Below the pieces are notes generated by a model, which worked only from the letters and a program-made list of their open reading frames with translations, did no database searches and was not told the origin of the DNA. From positions 1 through 64,000 of the forward strand of contig MGYJ01000077.1 in assembly GCA_001801685.1 (NCBI GenBank): a stretch of 64,000 nt of DNA. Reading direction: 5' to 3'. Origin of the DNA: Gammaproteobacteria bacterium RIFCSPHIGHO2_12_FULL_63_22. Its GTDB lineage: Bacteria; Pseudomonadota; Gammaproteobacteria; Xanthomonadales; Xanthomonadaceae. The number at the start of each line of letters is the position of its first letter. The first letter of the stretch is position 1. The translations under genes were made by a program, and so were the position numbers. Below, piece after piece: positions 1 through 13,228 of the stretch.

Positions 1-72
1 CTCGGAAGTGAAACGCAACCGCGCCGATGGTAGTGTGGCTCAAGCCATGCAAGAGTAGGTCATCGCCAGGGG
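1..72 (+). rRNA. rrf: 5S ribosomal RNA, 3' part only
   Basis: The window opens inside a 5S rRNA. The core GAAGTGAAACGC, then CGCCGATGGTAGTGTGG, a short helix and AGAGTAGG followed by CGCCAGG match the 3' two-thirds of bacterial 5S rRNA. The 5' part and the rest of the rRNA operon lie before base 1. The exact 3' end is uncertain by a few bases because the pairing 5' strand is missing. A strong terminator follows directly. Confidence 0.93.
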
Positions 73-80
73 CTTTATCT

Positions 81-117
81 AAAACGCCGGATCCTTCATT
101 GGATCCGGCGTTTTTCT
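81..117 (+). terminator. Rho-independent terminator of the rRNA operon
   Basis: A perfect 13-bp stem, AAACGCCGGATCC (82-94) with GGATCCGGCGTTT (101-113), has loop TTCATT and continues into a T-rich tail. It lies about 10 bases after the 5S rRNA, where an rRNA operon terminator is expected. Confidence 0.93.
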
Positions 118-144
118 TTGTCTGGACGAAATGCGCGAGCGGCT

Positions 145-537
145 TCAGTGGCCGGCAACCGCCCCGATCGCGGCCAGCCAGATGGCCACCGAGCAAGCCA
201 TCGCGGCCAGCCAGACCAGGCTGCGCAGCATGGCGATGTTGAGCAGGTAGATCACGCCATACAGCAGGCGCAGTCCCACGAACGCGAGCGACAGTTGCAT
301 CACGTGTTGGGCATCGGCGCCGGTGAGGAAAGCGGCCAGCACGGCCGTCCCGAACAGGGGGAATGCCTCGAAACTGTTCAGATGTGCCGCGTTTGCCCGA
401 TAGGGCAAGCCGACCAGCCGCGCCTGCCAGCCGCGTACGTCGGTGTTGTCGTAACGGGGGCCCCTGAACTTGGCGATGCCCGTCCACAGGTAAGGCATCA
501 GCCCGGCAACCAGGACGCAGATCAAAGCGATGTACAC
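145..537 (-). CDS. MAPEG-family small membrane protein
   Basis: A protein of about 130 residues with four predicted membrane helices, the usual size of the MAPEG family (membrane-associated eicosanoid/glutathione metabolism proteins). The segment GPRYDN, the Asn-rich first loop (RANAAHLNSFEAFP) and LLYGVIYLLN near helix 3 resemble this family. The proposed start is a GTG at 537 preceded by GGGGAA; the same frame stays open to 639, but that extension looks non-coding. The gene stands alone, divergent from the ATP synthase operon. Substrate is unknown; glutathione-dependent chemistry is known only for other family members. Confidence 0.75.
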   Translation of the reverse strand: MYIALICVLVAGLMPYLWTGIAKFRGPRYDNTDVRGWQARLVGLPYRANAAHLNSFEAFPLFGTAVLAAFLTGADAQHVMQLSLAFVGLRLLYGVIYLLNIAMLRSLVWLAAMACSVAIWLAAIGAVAGH

Positions 538-618
538 GACGTTTCCCCAAGCGTGAAGGTCTTCACTCAATAGCAAGTCGAAAGCCGCGGCACAAGGGCG
601 AAAACAGCGCCTTTTTGG

Positions 619-648
619 TTGTCCGGGCCCGTGGCCCACTGTTATACT
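619..648 (+). promoter_or_regulatory. Predicted sigma-70 promoter of the atp operon (extended -10)
   Basis: TTGTCC (619-624), 18 bases, then TATACT (643-648), with TG one base upstream of the -10 hexamer (640-641), an extended -10. The -35 match is poor and the -10 match is good. It ends about 57 bases before the proposed atpI start. It is the best promoter candidate in the gap; not experimentally shown. Confidence 0.6.
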
Positions 649-658
649 TTCGGGGCTA

Positions 659-679
659 GGCAGGGACGTTTTCCCTGCC
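659..679 (+). other. Hairpin in the atp operon leader
   Basis: GGCAGGGA (659-666) pairs with TCCCTGCC (672-679) around a five-base loop. It lies just after the predicted transcription start and 26 bases before the atpI start, without a T tract. It could stabilise the leader RNA; function is unproven. Confidence 0.45.
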
Positions 680-705
680 GCCTTTGCAAGACCCGGGTGC
701 TGCGC

Positions 706-1909
<1,204 letters not shown>

Positions 1910-1970
1910 TTTCGCGGCACGCTAGACCGATCCACGTTCGCAGCAAACATTTCGTCTTAAATTTCACTAA

Positions 1971-2267
<297 letters not shown>

Positions 2268-2365
2268 TCCACCTTTAGTGGTTGCCCGCTTCGGCGGGCA
2301 GACGCCTCAGGGGCGCGCAGCCTGTGCGCCCAGCGGTAAACCAAGCTTTGCAAGAGGAAGATGGT

Positions 2366-2836
2366 ATGGATATCGGCATGACTTTGTTGGGTCAGGCGCT
2401 GTCGTTCGCGATCCTGATCTGGTTCACGGTCAAGTTCATCTGGCCGCCGTTGATGGCGGCCATCGAAGAGCGCCAGCAGAAAATCGCTGAAGGCCTGGCG
2501 GCTGCGGATCGCAGCAAGAAGGACCTCGCCCAGGCTGAGGAGAAGGTCAACGACGTGCTGCGCGAAGCGCGCGGCAAGGCGTCGGAGATCATCACCCAGG
2601 CCGAAACGCGTCGTGCGCAGATCATCGACCTGGCCAAGGAAGAGGCCATCGAGGAAGGCAATCGGCAGAAGGCTGCTGCGATGGCGGACATCGCCATGGC
2701 CACGTCCAAGGCTCGCGAAGACCTGCGCAAGCAAGTGTCCGCGTTGGCCATTGCCGGCGCCGAGAAGCTGATCATGCGCGAGATCGACGGCAACGCCCAC
2801 AAGGCGCTGCTGGACGAGCTCGCCGCTGAAATCTGA
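2366..2836 (+). CDS. atpF: F0F1 ATP synthase subunit b
   Basis: Peripheral stalk subunit b, 156 residues: one N-terminal membrane helix (about residues 5-27) followed by a long charged helical coiled-coil rich in Glu, Lys, Arg and Ala that dimerises and binds delta. The start at ATG 2366 is chosen because AAGAGGAAG lies just upstream and because the length matches the family; the open frame extends upstream to 2282, but that stretch is not stalk-like. Co-transcribed with atpE and atpH. Confidence 0.97.
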   Translation: MDIGMTLLGQALSFAILIWFTVKFIWPPLMAAIEERQQKIAEGLAAADRSKKDLAQAEEKVNDVLREARGKASEIITQAETRRAQIIDLAKEEAIEEGNRQKAAAMADIAMATSKAREDLRKQVSALAIAGAEKLIMREIDGNAHKALLDELAAEI

Positions 2837-2856
2837 GCAGCGAGAAGACCCCCGCC

Positions 2857-3387
2857 ATGAGCCAGTCCCTCACCATTGCCCGTCCCTACGCCCGCGCTGC
2901 GTTCGCCATCGCGCGTGAGCACGGCCAGCTCGCCCAGTGGTCCAATCACCTGGGCTTCGCCGCCCGTGCGGTTGCCGAACCCGCGGTACATGCCGTGCTC
3001 GGTGATCCGCGCCTCGATGCGCAGTCGCTGGTGGATGTGTTGCTGCCGCCCGGTGACGTCGATCCGATTTTTCGCGAGTTCATCTCGGTGCTGGCTGAAG
3101 GCCGCCGACTTGAAGTACTGCCGGAAATTTCGGGCCTCTTCGACGCGCAGCGGGCCGATGACGAGCATGTGGTGAAGGCGCTGATCACCTCGGCCAATCC
3201 ACTCGATGCCAATGAAGTGGCAAAGCTGCGTGACGCATTGCGCAAGCGCTTTGGCCGCGAAGTCGAAGTCAGCACGGCGGTTGACGCCTCGCTGATCGGC
3301 GGCGCGGTGATCGACGCCGGCGACGTGGTGATCGATGGCTCCCTCCGTACCAAGCTGGCGCGCCTAGGCGCGGCGCTGGCCAACTGA
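2857..3387 (+). CDS. atpH: F0F1 ATP synthase subunit delta
   Basis: Delta subunit (176 residues) linking the peripheral stalk to the F1 head. N-terminal helical domain starts ITIARPYARAAF-like; the C-terminal part carries the conserved segment around SLIGGAVIDAGDVVIDGSLRTKL typical of the OSCP/delta family (shown here only in part). Starts 20 bases after atpF stop. Confidence 0.97.
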   Translation: MSQSLTIARPYARAAFAIAREHGQLAQWSNHLGFAARAVAEPAVHAVLGDPRLDAQSLVDVLLPPGDVDPIFREFISVLAEGRRLEVLPEISGLFDAQRADDEHVVKALITSANPLDANEVAKLRDALRKRFGREVEVSTAVDASLIGGAVIDAGDVVIDGSLRTKLARLGAALAN

Positions 3388-3451
3388 TTCGAAACTTTTT
3401 CTTCTTTGAACCAATCGCCGGTGCAAGCCGGACGACTTCCAGGACAAGACC

Positions 3452-4996
3452 ATGCAGACGCTCAATCCGTCGGAAATCAGCGAACTCATCAAGAGCCGCA
3501 TCGAAAAGGTCAAGCTGACCGCCGAAGCACGCAATGAAGGCACCGTTACCTCGGTGTCCGACGGCATCGTGCGCATCCACGGCCTGGCCGACGCGATGCA
3601 GGGCGAAATGATCGAGCTGCCGAACAACACGTTCGCGCTCGCACTTAACCTGGAGCGCGACTCGGTCGGCGCCGTGGTCCTCGGTGACTACCAGCACCTG
3701 CGCGAAGGCGACGTGGCCAAGACCACCGCCCGCATCCTCGAAGTGCCGGTCGGTCCGGAATTGCTCGGTCGCGTCGTCAACGCGCTCGGCGAGCCGATCG
3801 ATGGCAAGGGCCCGATCAACGCCGCGCTCACCGCTCCGGTGGAAAAAGTCGCCCCGGGCGTCATTTGGCGCAAGTCGGTGTCGCAGCCCGTGCAGACCGG
3901 TTACAAGTCGGTCGACGCCATGATCCCCGTCGGCCGCGGCCAGCGCGAGTTGATCATCGGCGACCGCCAGACCGGCAAGTCGGCGATGGCCATCGACACC
4001 ATCATCAACCAGAAGGGCAGCGGCATTAAGTGCGTGTACGTCGCGATCGGCCAGAAGGCTTCGACCATCGCCAACGTCGTGCGCAAGCTGCAAGACAACG
4101 ATGCGATGGCGCACACCATCGTCGTCGCCGCCAGCGCTTCGGAATCGGCCGCCATGCAGTACATCAGCGCCTACTCGGGCTGCACCATGGGCGAGTACTT
4201 CCGCGACCGCGGCGAAGACGCGCTGATCATCTACGACGATCTGTCCAAGCAGGCCGTGGCCTACCGCCAGATCTCGCTGCTGCTGCGCCGCCCGCCGGGC
4301 CGCGAAGCCTATCCGGGCGACGTGTTCTATTTGCACTCCCGCCTGCTCGAGCGCGCTGCTCGCGTCAACGAAGAGTATGTCGAGAAGTTCACCAACGGCG
4401 CCGTCAAGGGCAAGACCGGCTCGCTCACCGCGCTGCCGATCATCGAAACCCAGGCCGGTGACGTTTCGGCATTCGTGCCGACCAACGTCATCTCCATCAC
4501 CGACGGCCAGATCTTCCTGGAAACCGACTTGTTCAACGCCGGCATCCGCCCGGCCGTGAACGCCGGTATCTCGGTGTCGCGCGTCGGTGGTTCGGCCCAG
4601 ACGACCATCATGAAGAAGCTGTCGGGCGGTATCCGTATCGCGCTCGCGCAGTACCGTGAACTCGCCGCGTTCGCGCAGTTCGCCTCCGACCTCGACGAAG
4701 CCACCCGCAAGCAGCTCGAGCGCGGCCAGCGCGTTACCGAACTGATGAAGCAGAAGCAGTACGCGCCGATGTCGATCGCGCAGATGGCGCTGACCATCTA
4801 CGCGGCCAACGAAGGCTATGTCGACGACATCCCGATGAACAAGATCCTGGCGTTCGAAGAAGGCCTGCACGCGCACATGGCCAACAGCTATGGCGAGCTG
4901 CAGTCCAAGATCGTCGCCACCGGCGCCTGGGACAAGGAAATCGAAGCGCAGTTCAAGACGCTCGTTTCCGAGTTCAAGACCACCGGTAGCTGGTAA
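3452..4996 (+). CDS. atpA: F0F1 ATP synthase subunit alpha
   Basis: Regulatory nucleotide-binding F1 subunit, 514 residues, full length. The P-loop GDRQTGKS is near residue 170, and the downstream signature [13 protein letters not shown] of alpha/beta subunits is present. The N-terminal beta-barrel begins about residue 25. Three copies alternate with beta in the F1 head. It lies 64 bases after atpH; the gap shows no separate promoter of quality. Confidence 0.99.
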   Translation: MQTLNPSEISELIKSRIEKVKLTAEARNEGTVTSVSDGIVRIHGLADAMQGEMIELPNNTFALALNLERDSVGAVVLGDYQHLREGDVAKTTARILEVPVGPELLGRVVNALGEPIDGKGPINAALTAPVEKVAPGVIWRKSVSQPVQTGYKSVDAMIPVGRGQRELIIGDRQTGKSAMAIDTIINQKGSGIKCVYVAIGQKASTIANVVRKLQDNDAMAHTIVVAASASESAAMQYISAYSGCTMGEYFRDRGEDALIIYDDLSKQAVAYRQISLLLRRPPGREAYPGDVFYLHSRLLERAARVNEEYVEKFTNGAVKGKTGSLTALPIIETQAGDVSAFVPTNVISITDGQIFLETDLFNAGIRPAVNAGISVSRVGGSAQTTIMKKLSGGIRIALAQYRELAAFAQFASDLDEATRKQLERGQRVTELMKQKQYAPMSIAQMALTIYAANEGYVDDIPMNKILAFEEGLHAHMANSYGELQSKIVATGAWDKEIEAQFKTLVSEFKTTGSW

Positions 4997-5064
4997 TCAC
5001 TGACGTAGGCGCGGCCCTGGCCGCGACTGAGGCGCCTCGGCGCCCCTACTGAAAAGGAAGAAAG

Positions 5065-5928
5065 ATGGCAGGCGGCAGGGAAATCAAAACCAAGATCAAG
5101 TCCGTGCAGAACACCCGCAAGGTGACGCGCGCGCTTGAAATGGTCTCGGCCTCGAAGATCCGCAAGGCACAGGAACGCATGAAGGGCTCGCGCCCGTATG
5201 CGCGCCTGATGACCCAACTGATCGGTCACATCGCCAAGGCCAATTCCGAATACACGCATCCGTTCATGGCCGAACACGCGGCAATCAAGCGCGTTGGTTA
5301 TATCGTGGTGTCGAGCGACCGCGGCCTGGCTGGCGGCCTGAACTCGCAGATGTTCCGCAAGATCCTGCTGGACATGCGCGAGTGGCAGTCCAAGGGCGCC
5401 GAGATCGACCTGGTCTGCATCGGCCAGAAGGCGGCGACCTTCTTCCGCCGCCTCAACGTCAACATGCTCGGCTCGGTCACGCACCTCGGCGAAAAGCCGC
5501 GCCTCGACCAGCTGATCGGCGTGGTGAAGGTAATGCTGGACAACTACAGCGCCGGCGCGCTTGACCGCGTATTCCTTTGCTACAACGACTTCATCAACAC
5601 GATGACGCAGAAGCCGCGGCTGGACCAGCTGCTGCCGCTGCCGCCGTCGGAATCGCTGCAGACCCGTTTTGACTGGGACTACATCTACGAGCCGAGCCCC
5701 GAAGTGGTGCTCGACCACGTGATGACCCGCTACGTCGAATCGCTGGTGTACCAGGCATTGCTGGAAAACATCGCGTCCGAACACGCAGCGCGCATGGTGG
5801 CCATGAAGTCCGCTTCCGACAATGCCAACAAGCTGATCGACACGCTGCAGCTGATCTACAACAAGGCGCGGCAGGCCGCGATTACCCAGGAAATCTCCGA
5901 GATCGTCGGCGGCGCCGCGGCGGTTTGA
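5065..5928 (+). CDS. atpG: F0F1 ATP synthase subunit gamma
   Basis: Central rotor shaft, 287 residues. The N-terminal helix ([20 protein letters not shown]) and C-terminal helix ([13 protein letters not shown]) that form the coiled-coil inside the alpha-beta ring are both intact, as is the [11 protein letters not shown] motif. Start at ATG 5065 follows GGAAGAAAG. Normal family length. Confidence 0.99.
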   Translation: MAGGREIKTKIKSVQNTRKVTRALEMVSASKIRKAQERMKGSRPYARLMTQLIGHIAKANSEYTHPFMAEHAAIKRVGYIVVSSDRGLAGGLNSQMFRKILLDMREWQSKGAEIDLVCIGQKAATFFRRLNVNMLGSVTHLGEKPRLDQLIGVVKVMLDNYSAGALDRVFLCYNDFINTMTQKPRLDQLLPLPPSESLQTRFDWDYIYEPSPEVVLDHVMTRYVESLVYQALLENIASEHAARMVAMKSASDNANKLIDTLQLIYNKARQAAITQEISEIVGGAAAV

Positions 5929-5964
5929 CGAAACAAGTTACGCAACGAATTTTTTAAAGGATAG

Positions 5965-7389
<1,425 letters not shown>

Positions 7390-7399
7390 GGACTAACCG

Positions 7400-7825
7400 A
7401 TGACCACCACCATTCGTTGCGACATCGTCAGCGCCGAGGAAGAAATCTTCCACGGCGACGTGGTGATGGTCGTTGCCACCGGCGAGATGGGCGAGCTCGG
7501 CATCGCGCCGCGCCACGCACCGCTGATCACGCGGCTGAAGCCGGGCAAGCTGGTCCTGACCCTGGCCAATGGCGACAAGGTCGACATGGTCGTGTCCGGC
7601 GGCATCCTGGAAGTGCAGCCGCAGGTCATCACGATCCTGGCCGACACCGCCATCCGCGCCGAGAACATCGACGAGCTGGCCGTGGTGAAAGCCAAGGAAG
7701 AGGCCGAGCGCATCCTGGCCAACCGCGGCGAGGCGATGGAAATCGCCGAAGCCCAGGCCAAGCTGGCCGAGGCCATGGCGCAGCTGCAGGCGCTCGAGCG
7801 CCTGCGCAAGAACCTCAAGCACTAA
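7400..7825 (+). CDS. atpC: F0F1 ATP synthase subunit epsilon
   Basis: Epsilon subunit, 141 residues: N-terminal beta-sandwich (about 1-88, with [15 protein letters not shown]) and a C-terminal two-helix hairpin rich in Ala, Glu and Lys that can inhibit ATP hydrolysis. Starts ten bases after atpD stop and is the last gene before a terminator. Confidence 0.98.
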   Translation: MTTTIRCDIVSAEEEIFHGDVVMVVATGEMGELGIAPRHAPLITRLKPGKLVLTLANGDKVDMVVSGGILEVQPQVITILADTAIRAENIDELAVVKAKEEAERILANRGEAMEIAEAQAKLAEAMAQLQALERLRKNLKH

Positions 7826-7850
7826 GCAGCACCCGTTCCCGCAATTCCAG

Positions 7851-7875
7851 AACGCCGGCCTTGTGCCGGCGTTTT
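7851..7875 (+). terminator. Rho-independent terminator of the atp operon
   Basis: AACGCCGGC (7851-7859) pairs with GCCGGCGTT (7865-7873) around CTTGT, followed by only a short T run (four T including the stem end). It sits 26 bases after atpC and 48 before glmU, so some read-through into glmU is possible. Confidence 0.8.
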
Positions 7876-7922
7876 GCTATCACCGCCATCGCCGCCGATA
7901 CTATGGCCATGGAGAACCCCGC

Positions 7923-9287
7923 ATGAGCCGAGCACTGCATGTCGTGATCCTTGCCGCGGGCGAGGGCAAGCGGATGAAATCGAAGCGGCCCAAGGTGCTG
8001 CAGGCGATTGCCGGCAAGCCGATGCTGGGGCATGTAATCGATGCAGCGCGGGCGCTGGAACCAGACGCAATCCACATCGTGCACGGCCACGCCAGCGACC
8101 AGGTGCAGGCGGCCTTCGCCGCGCAGGCCGATTTGCTATGGGCCGAGCAGGCCAGCCAACTGGGCACCGGCCATGCCGTGCAACAGGCCATGCCGGCTAT
8201 TCCGGATGACCCGCGCGTGCTGGTCCTTTACGGCGACGTGCCCCTGATTCGCAGCGAGAGCCTGCGGATCCTGCTGGAGTCCACCGGCGTGCTGGGTGTG
8301 CTGGCCGCCGAGCTGGCCGATCCGCAGGGTTACGGCCGCTTGCTGCTGGACGCGCAGGGCCGGGTCGCCGCGATCGTCGAACAGAAGGACGCCACGGCCG
8401 AACAAGCCGCTGTACGCCTGGTGAATACCGGCATCATCATCGCCGACGCATCACGTTTGCGCGGATGGCTCGCCGGCTTGCGCAGCGGCAATTCGCAAGG
8501 CGAGTATTACCTCACCGACATCTTCGCGATGGCGGCGGCCGAAGGTCAGGCCGCCAGCGTGGTCCGGATCGCCGATCCGGTAGAGACCGAGGGCGCCAAT
8601 GACGCCTGGCAACTGGCGACGCTCGAGCGTGCGTTCCAGTTGCGCGCGGCGCGGGCTCTGGCATTGCAGGGCGTTCGTTTTGCCGATCCGGCGCGGGTTG
8701 ATATCCGCGGCAACGTCAGCGTGGGGGAAGATGTCGAGATCGATGTCGACGTCATTCTCGAGGGCGACGTTGAACTCGGGGCGGGCACACGGGTTGGTCC
8801 GTTCTGCCGCCTCAGGAATGCGCGACTTGGCGCCGGCACCATCGTGCACGCGCATTGCGACATCGATGGCGCAGTCGCGGGCGCCGATTGCACGATCGGT
8901 CCCTATGCGCGACTGCGCCCCGGCACGGAACTCGCCGAAGGCGTGCATATCGGCAACTTCGTCGAAACCAAGAAGACCCGCCTCGGCAAGGGCTCGAAGG
9001 CGAACCACCTCAGCTACCTGGGCGATGCGCAAATCGGTTCCCGCGTGAACATCGGCGCCGGCACCATCACCTGCAACTACGATGGCGTGAACAAGTCCAC
9101 CACCATCATTGGCGACGGGGCCTTCATCGGTTCCAATTCCGCGTTGGTGGCGCCGGTAACGATCGGCAGCGAAGCGACCATCGGCGCCGGCTCGGTGATT
9201 ACCCATGATGCGCCCGAGGGCGAGCTCACCGTTGCGCGTGGCCGCCAGCACAGCATTCCGGCCTGGAAGCGACCGACGAAAAAATAA
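7923..9287 (+). CDS. glmU: Bifunctional GlmU (N-acetylglucosamine-1-P uridyltransferase / glucosamine-1-P acetyltransferase)
   Basis: Makes UDP-GlcNAc for peptidoglycan and LPS in two steps. The N-terminal uridyltransferase carries the nucleotide-binding motif [11 protein letters not shown] (about residues 9-19); the C-terminal half is a left-handed beta-helix of hexapeptide repeats with the acetyltransferase segment [15 protein letters not shown]. Length 454 residues, normal. ATG 7923 is chosen because the protein starts as in its family; the open frame extends to 7863 inside the terminator. glmS lies about 7.5 kb downstream, so the two amino-sugar genes flank the ABC operon. Confidence 0.98.
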   Translation: MSRALHVVILAAGEGKRMKSKRPKVLQAIAGKPMLGHVIDAARALEPDAIHIVHGHASDQVQAAFAAQADLLWAEQASQLGTGHAVQQAMPAIPDDPRVLVLYGDVPLIRSESLRILLESTGVLGVLAAELADPQGYGRLLLDAQGRVAAIVEQKDATAEQAAVRLVNTGIIIADASRLRGWLAGLRSGNSQGEYYLTDIFAMAAAEGQAASVVRIADPVETEGANDAWQLATLERAFQLRAARALALQGVRFADPARVDIRGNVSVGEDVEIDVDVILEGDVELGAGTRVGPFCRLRNARLGAGTIVHAHCDIDGAVAGADCTIGPYARLRPGTELAEGVHIGNFVETKKTRLGKGSKANHLSYLGDAQIGSRVNIGAGTITCNYDGVNKSTTIIGDGAFIGSNSALVAPVTIGSEATIGAGSVITHDAPEGELTVARGRQHSIPAWKRPTKK

Positions 9288-9296
9288 TCCGGGGTA

Positions 9297-10616
9297 TCAG
9301 CAAGGCAAGACCATCGCCACCGACAGGCCGCCGCCATCGCGATTGCCCAGGCTGATGCGACCGCCATGCGCTTCGGCGATTTCGCGCGCCAGGGCCAGGC
9401 CCAGGCCGGTGCCGCTGCGCTTGGTCGAATAGAATGGCACCAGCGCATTCGACAACACCGCATCGCTCATGCCGCTGCCGCGGTCCATCACCTCGATACG
9501 CAGCAGGCCGGCGTGCTGGCGCACGCGCAGGCTGACGCCGTCGGGGTTGGAGCCGGACTCGTGGGCATTCTTGAGCAGGTTCAACAGGGCTTGTTCCATC
9601 TGCGCGATGTCGAAATGCGCGGTCTCGGACGGCAGCTCGCCATCCACGGTGAAGGGAATCTGGCTGTGCAGGCGCGCCACGAACTCCGGCCAACGGATCG
9701 CCTCGCTGCGCGGCATGGGCAGCTTGGCGAAGTGGGCGTAGCCGCGGATGAAGCCTTCCAGGTGGCGGGCGCGTTCTTCGATGGTGGCGAAGATGCCCGG
9801 TAGTTTCTCGAACTGGCCGCGTCTTACGAGTTCGCCGCCTGAATGCGCCAGCGATGCCACCGGCGCCAGCGAGTTGTTCAACTCGTGGCTGATCACGCGG
9901 ATCACCTTCTTCCAGGTCTGAACTTCCTGGCGGCGAAGTTCTACAGTGATCTGGCGCAACAGCAACAACTCGTGCGCGCGCCCGTTGAGGCGGAAGCTGC
10001 GCCGGGCGAGATGATAGATTTCTTCTTCATCTTCGCTGCCTACCGAGAACAAGCCGTCGCCGCCGCGGTCGAGTGCATCGCGCAGCGGCGGCGCCGCCTT
10101 GCTCAGGATCGTCTCGAGGTTATGCCCCTCCAGCTTGCGTCCCTGGTTGAGCAATTGCCGCGCCGCGAGGTTGGCGTAAACGATCGGTCCGGACTCGGCG
10201 ACCAGCAGCATCGCCACCGGCGTGTTTTGCACCATGGTGTCGAGCAGCAGTTCGCGCTGTACCAGGCCGAGGCGTTGTTCGCGCAGCACGTCTCCCAACT
10301 CGTTGTGCGCGTGCACCAGGTCGCTCAGCTCATCATTCTTGGGCCAGCGCAGGCCGAAGGAGAAATCACCATCGCGATAACTGCTGACGGTTCCGGTCAG
10401 CGCGCGAAACAGGGACAGCATCGGCTTGAACCGGCTTCGCACCAGCCATAGCGCCAGCGGGAAACAGATCAGCAAGGCCACGCAGCCGACCAATATCGCG
10501 CTGTCCACGAACCAGTGGCTCAGCAACAGCGTCACCAGAACCGTCACGGCTACCAGCAATCCGACCATTGCCGAGAATCGCGCCGCGAGGGAAAAGCTGC
10601 GACCGGAGCCGGCCAT
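9297..10616 (-). CDS. NtrB/NtrY-type sensor histidine kinase
   Basis: Two close N-terminal membrane helices (about residues 15-60) with little periplasmic sequence, a HAMP-like linker, a PAS-like domain (about 125-200), then the kinase core: phospho-accepting His244 in VISHELNNSL, N-box NLLKNAHESG, G1 DRGSGMSD, F/G2 PFYSTKRSGTGLGL. Length 439. Last gene of the efflux operon; it starts two bases after the response regulator stop, so the two proteins are a pair. The near absence of a periplasmic loop suggests it senses a membrane or cytoplasmic signal. The signal is unknown; envelope or antimicrobial stress is an inference from the adjacent transporter. Confidence 0.92.
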   Translation of the reverse strand: MAGSGRSFSLAARFSAMVGLLVAVTVLVTLLLSHWFVDSAILVGCVALLICFPLALWLVRSRFKPMLSLFRALTGTVSSYRDGDFSFGLRWPKNDELSDLVHAHNELGDVLREQRLGLVQRELLLDTMVQNTPVAMLLVAESGPIVYANLAARQLLNQGRKLEGHNLETILSKAAPPLRDALDRGGDGLFSVGSEDEEEIYHLARRSFRLNGRAHELLLLRQITVELRRQEVQTWKKVIRVISHELNNSLAPVASLAHSGGELVRRGQFEKLPGIFATIEERARHLEGFIRGYAHFAKLPMPRSEAIRWPEFVARLHSQIPFTVDGELPSETAHFDIAQMEQALLNLLKNAHESGSNPDGVSLRVRQHAGLLRIEVMDRGSGMSDAVLSNALVPFYSTKRSGTGLGLALAREIAEAHGGRISLGNRDGGGLSVAMVLPC

Positions 10617-10618
10617 GG

Positions 10619-11968
10619 TCAGGGCCGCGAGATGCCGAGTCGGTCCATGCGCCGGTACAGCGCCTGGCGGCTGAGGCCAAGTTCGCTGGCGGCTTGCGAG
10701 ACCACGCCGGCGGCACGCGCGAGCGCGCCTTCGATCGCATCGCGATCGGGTTCGGCTTCGGTGACGGCGGCGAAGGCTGGCGCGGAAGAGGTGGCGGTGG
10801 TCAGGCCCAGGTCGGCGGGCGCAATGACGGGGCCGGGCGACAGCAGGCAGGCGCGCTGCAAGGTGTTCTTCAATTCGCGTACGTTGCCCGGCCAGCCATG
10901 TCGCAACAGTGCCTGGCGCGACGCCTCACTGAGTGACTTGCCTTCGCTCAGGAAATGTTCGGCCAGCGGCAGGATGTCGCCCGGGCGCTCGGCCAGTGGC
11001 GGCAAGCGCAGTTCGATCAGGTTCAAACGGTAATAGAGATCCTCGCGAAACGTACCGGCGCGGATCATCGCGGACAGGTCGGCGTTGGTGGCGCTGATCA
11101 CGCGCACCTTTACTTGCCGCTCGCGATTGGAGCCGAGTCGCTCGAAGCGTCCGGTTTCAAGCACGCGCAGCAACTTCATCTGTCCGGCCGGCGGCAGGTT
11201 GCCGATTTCATCGAGGAACAGCGTACCGCCATCTGCTGCCTCGAATTTTCCTTCGCGCGCCTTGCTCGCACCGGTATACGCACCCGCGTCGGCGCCGAAC
11301 AACTCCGCCTCGATCAATTCCGACGGCAACGCGCCGCAATTGAGCGTGACGAAGGGTCCGTTGCGCACGGCTGAATTGGCCTGGATGATTTCCGCGATGC
11401 GTTCCTTGCCGGCGCCATTGGGGCCGGTGATCAGCACGGGCACGTCGGCGCGCGCCACCTGGCAAGCCAGGCAGAGCACGCGCTCGGTCACCGGGTCGTT
11501 CCAGATGAAGCCACGCAGGTCGAAATTCTTTTCCAGCTCGCGGCGCTGGCGCATGTCGCGCTGCTGGCGAAGGCGGAGCTCGCGATTGGCCTGGCCCAGT
11601 TCGATCAGGTTCTCGACGGCGGCGACCAGCTTGCGGTCGTCCCAGGGCTTGGCCAGGTAGTCTGCGGCGCCGGCCTTGATCAGGTCCACGGCGGCGTCCA
11701 GATGCGTCCATGCCGTCAGCAGGATCACCGGCAGGTCGGGACGGCGCTGGCGGATTTTCCGGAACAGCGCCACGCCTTCTTCGCCCGACGTGGTGTCGGC
11801 GGAAAAATTCATGTCCTGCACGACCAGGTCCACGTCGTTGCGATCCAGCAGGGCCAGGCCCTCGTCCGGCGACAGCGCGCGCAGGGTATTGATGTCTTGC
11901 AGTGACAACAACACCTCGAGCGCGGTGGCGACCGAGGGGTTGTCGTCGATGACGAGCACGGTAGGCAT
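10619..11968 (-). CDS. NtrC-family sigma-54-dependent response regulator
   Basis: 449 residues in three domains. Receiver: acidic pair Asp8-Asp9, phospho-acceptor Asp52, KPW near residue 108. AAA+ domain: Walker A in the variant GPNGAGKE, the sigma-54-contact loop GAYTGA (Tyr replacing Phe, tolerated in the family), Walker B GGTLFLDEIG, and the R-finger segment FREDLYYRLN. C-terminal Fis-type helix-turn-helix (QAASELGLSRQALYRRMDRLG). It is encoded in the same operon as its likely target, behind a sigma-54 promoter with upstream repeats, so autoregulation is likely. Starts 15 bases after the second permease. Confidence 0.95.
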   Translation of the reverse strand: MPTVLVIDDNPSVATALEVLLSLQDINTLRALSPDEGLALLDRNDVDLVVQDMNFSADTTSGEEGVALFRKIRQRRPDLPVILLTAWTHLDAAVDLIKAGAADYLAKPWDDRKLVAAVENLIELGQANRELRLRQQRDMRQRRELEKNFDLRGFIWNDPVTERVLCLACQVARADVPVLITGPNGAGKERIAEIIQANSAVRNGPFVTLNCGALPSELIEAELFGADAGAYTGASKAREGKFEAADGGTLFLDEIGNLPPAGQMKLLRVLETGRFERLGSNRERQVKVRVISATNADLSAMIRAGTFREDLYYRLNLIELRLPPLAERPGDILPLAEHFLSEGKSLSEASRQALLRHGWPGNVRELKNTLQRACLLSPGPVIAPADLGLTTATSSAPAFAAVTEAEPDRDAIEGALARAAGVVSQAASELGLSRQALYRRMDRLGISRP

Positions 11969-11983
11969 ATGCCTAGCGTACCG

Positions 11984-13216
11984 TCAGGCGCTGCGCGTGG
12001 CGATGGCCGGCGAGATGGACGAGGCGCGAAAGGCCGGGCCGTACACCGCCCCGATCCCCACCAGCCACAACGCCAGCGAGCCCACGGCCAGGTAGCCCAG
12101 GGGCAGCTTGGTCAGCTCGAGCTGGCTGACCAGCAACTGGTTCAAGCCGACCGCCAGCAACAGGCCGGCCACGACGCCACCGGTGGTGATGATGAAGTTC
12201 TCGGTGATGAAGTAGCGCAGCACGTCGACCTTGCGTGCGCCCAGGGCGCGGCGCACGCCGATCTGCTTGCGCCGCTGGTTCACCCACAGGGTGGCCATGC
12301 CGACGATGCCGCTACCGGTCACCAGCAATAGCAGGACCGTCACCGTGATCAGCATCCAGGAGATGGCCCGGTCGTTGCGATAGATGTCGTAGCGGTCCTG
12401 GTCCATGGCGGTGTTCTGCACGACCATGTTCCCCGGGATCGATTTGGTGATCAGCGCCTCGGCTTCCTTCATGACGCGGTCGCGCTGGCCGGGCTCGGTG
12501 CGCACGGCAAACATCGAGTAGCCCTGCACCCGGCGGGAAGCCATGATGGTGGACAGCTCGCCGCGCTCGCCCGATTGCGCCCAGGGCGACTGCAGGCGCT
12601 CGACGACGCCCACCACCTCGAACGGCTGCGCATCCGCGCCGACGCCGATGTAGAGGGTCTTGCCGACTACGCTTCCGGTCGGGAACAGCTTCTTGGCCAG
12701 GGCCTGCGACACGATCGCCGCACGGCCCATGCGCTGGGTCTTGTCGGGGTCGATCACCTCGACGTCGTCGGCGGTGAAGTCGCGGCCTTCGATCAACTTC
12801 AGGCCGAAAGTCTTCACCATCGAATCAGGACCGAAATACATCGCGGTATTGGACGAAGACTCGAGCTGCTTGGGTGTAATCGTGACGCCCATGTTCCAGC
12901 CGGATGTGGACAGCGGGGTCTGGTTGGTCCAGGCAATCGAGGTGACGCCGGGCACCGACTTCAGGACTTCGGCATAGCGCTGCTGCATCGCCAGCTTGGC
13001 CTCGGCGGACTCTGGATCCTTCAGCGGCGCGATGCCGATGTGGAACAGGTTGGACTCTTCGGTGACGCCGGTCGGCCGCGCGGTCAAGGCAAGACGGTCG
13101 CGGATGATGTACAGCGCATTGGCGACGATGGCGAGGCTGAGCGCGACCTGCGCGGCGATCAGCAACGCGCCGGTCTTGTTGCGCAGCAAGGAGGAAAAGA
13201 TGGGACGGATAGCCAT
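11984..13216 (-). CDS. MacB/FtsX-type ABC transporter permease (second)
   Basis: 410 residues: N-terminal membrane helix (about 17-37), a large periplasmic domain (MacB_PCD type, about 40-280) and three C-terminal helices of the FtsX domain containing VNQRRKQIGVRRALGARK, the coupling segment of this family. It follows the sister permease by 12 bases. The two form a probable heterodimeric transporter with the ATPase. This type uses mechanotransmission to act on periplasmic substrates with a membrane-fusion protein. Confidence 0.92.
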   Translation of the reverse strand: MAIRPIFSSLLRNKTGALLIAAQVALSLAIVANALYIIRDRLALTARPTGVTEESNLFHIGIAPLKDPESAEAKLAMQQRYAEVLKSVPGVTSIAWTNQTPLSTSGWNMGVTITPKQLESSSNTAMYFGPDSMVKTFGLKLIEGRDFTADDVEVIDPDKTQRMGRAAIVSQALAKKLFPTGSVVGKTLYIGVGADAQPFEVVGVVERLQSPWAQSGERGELSTIMASRRVQGYSMFAVRTEPGQRDRVMKEAEALITKSIPGNMVVQNTAMDQDRYDIYRNDRAISWMLITVTVLLLLVTGSGIVGMATLWVNQRRKQIGVRRALGARKVDVLRYFITENFIITTGGVVAGLLLAVGLNQLLVSQLELTKLPLGYLAVGSLALWLVGIGAVYGPAFRASSISPAIATRSA

Positions 13217-13228
13217 GGCATGGGTTCC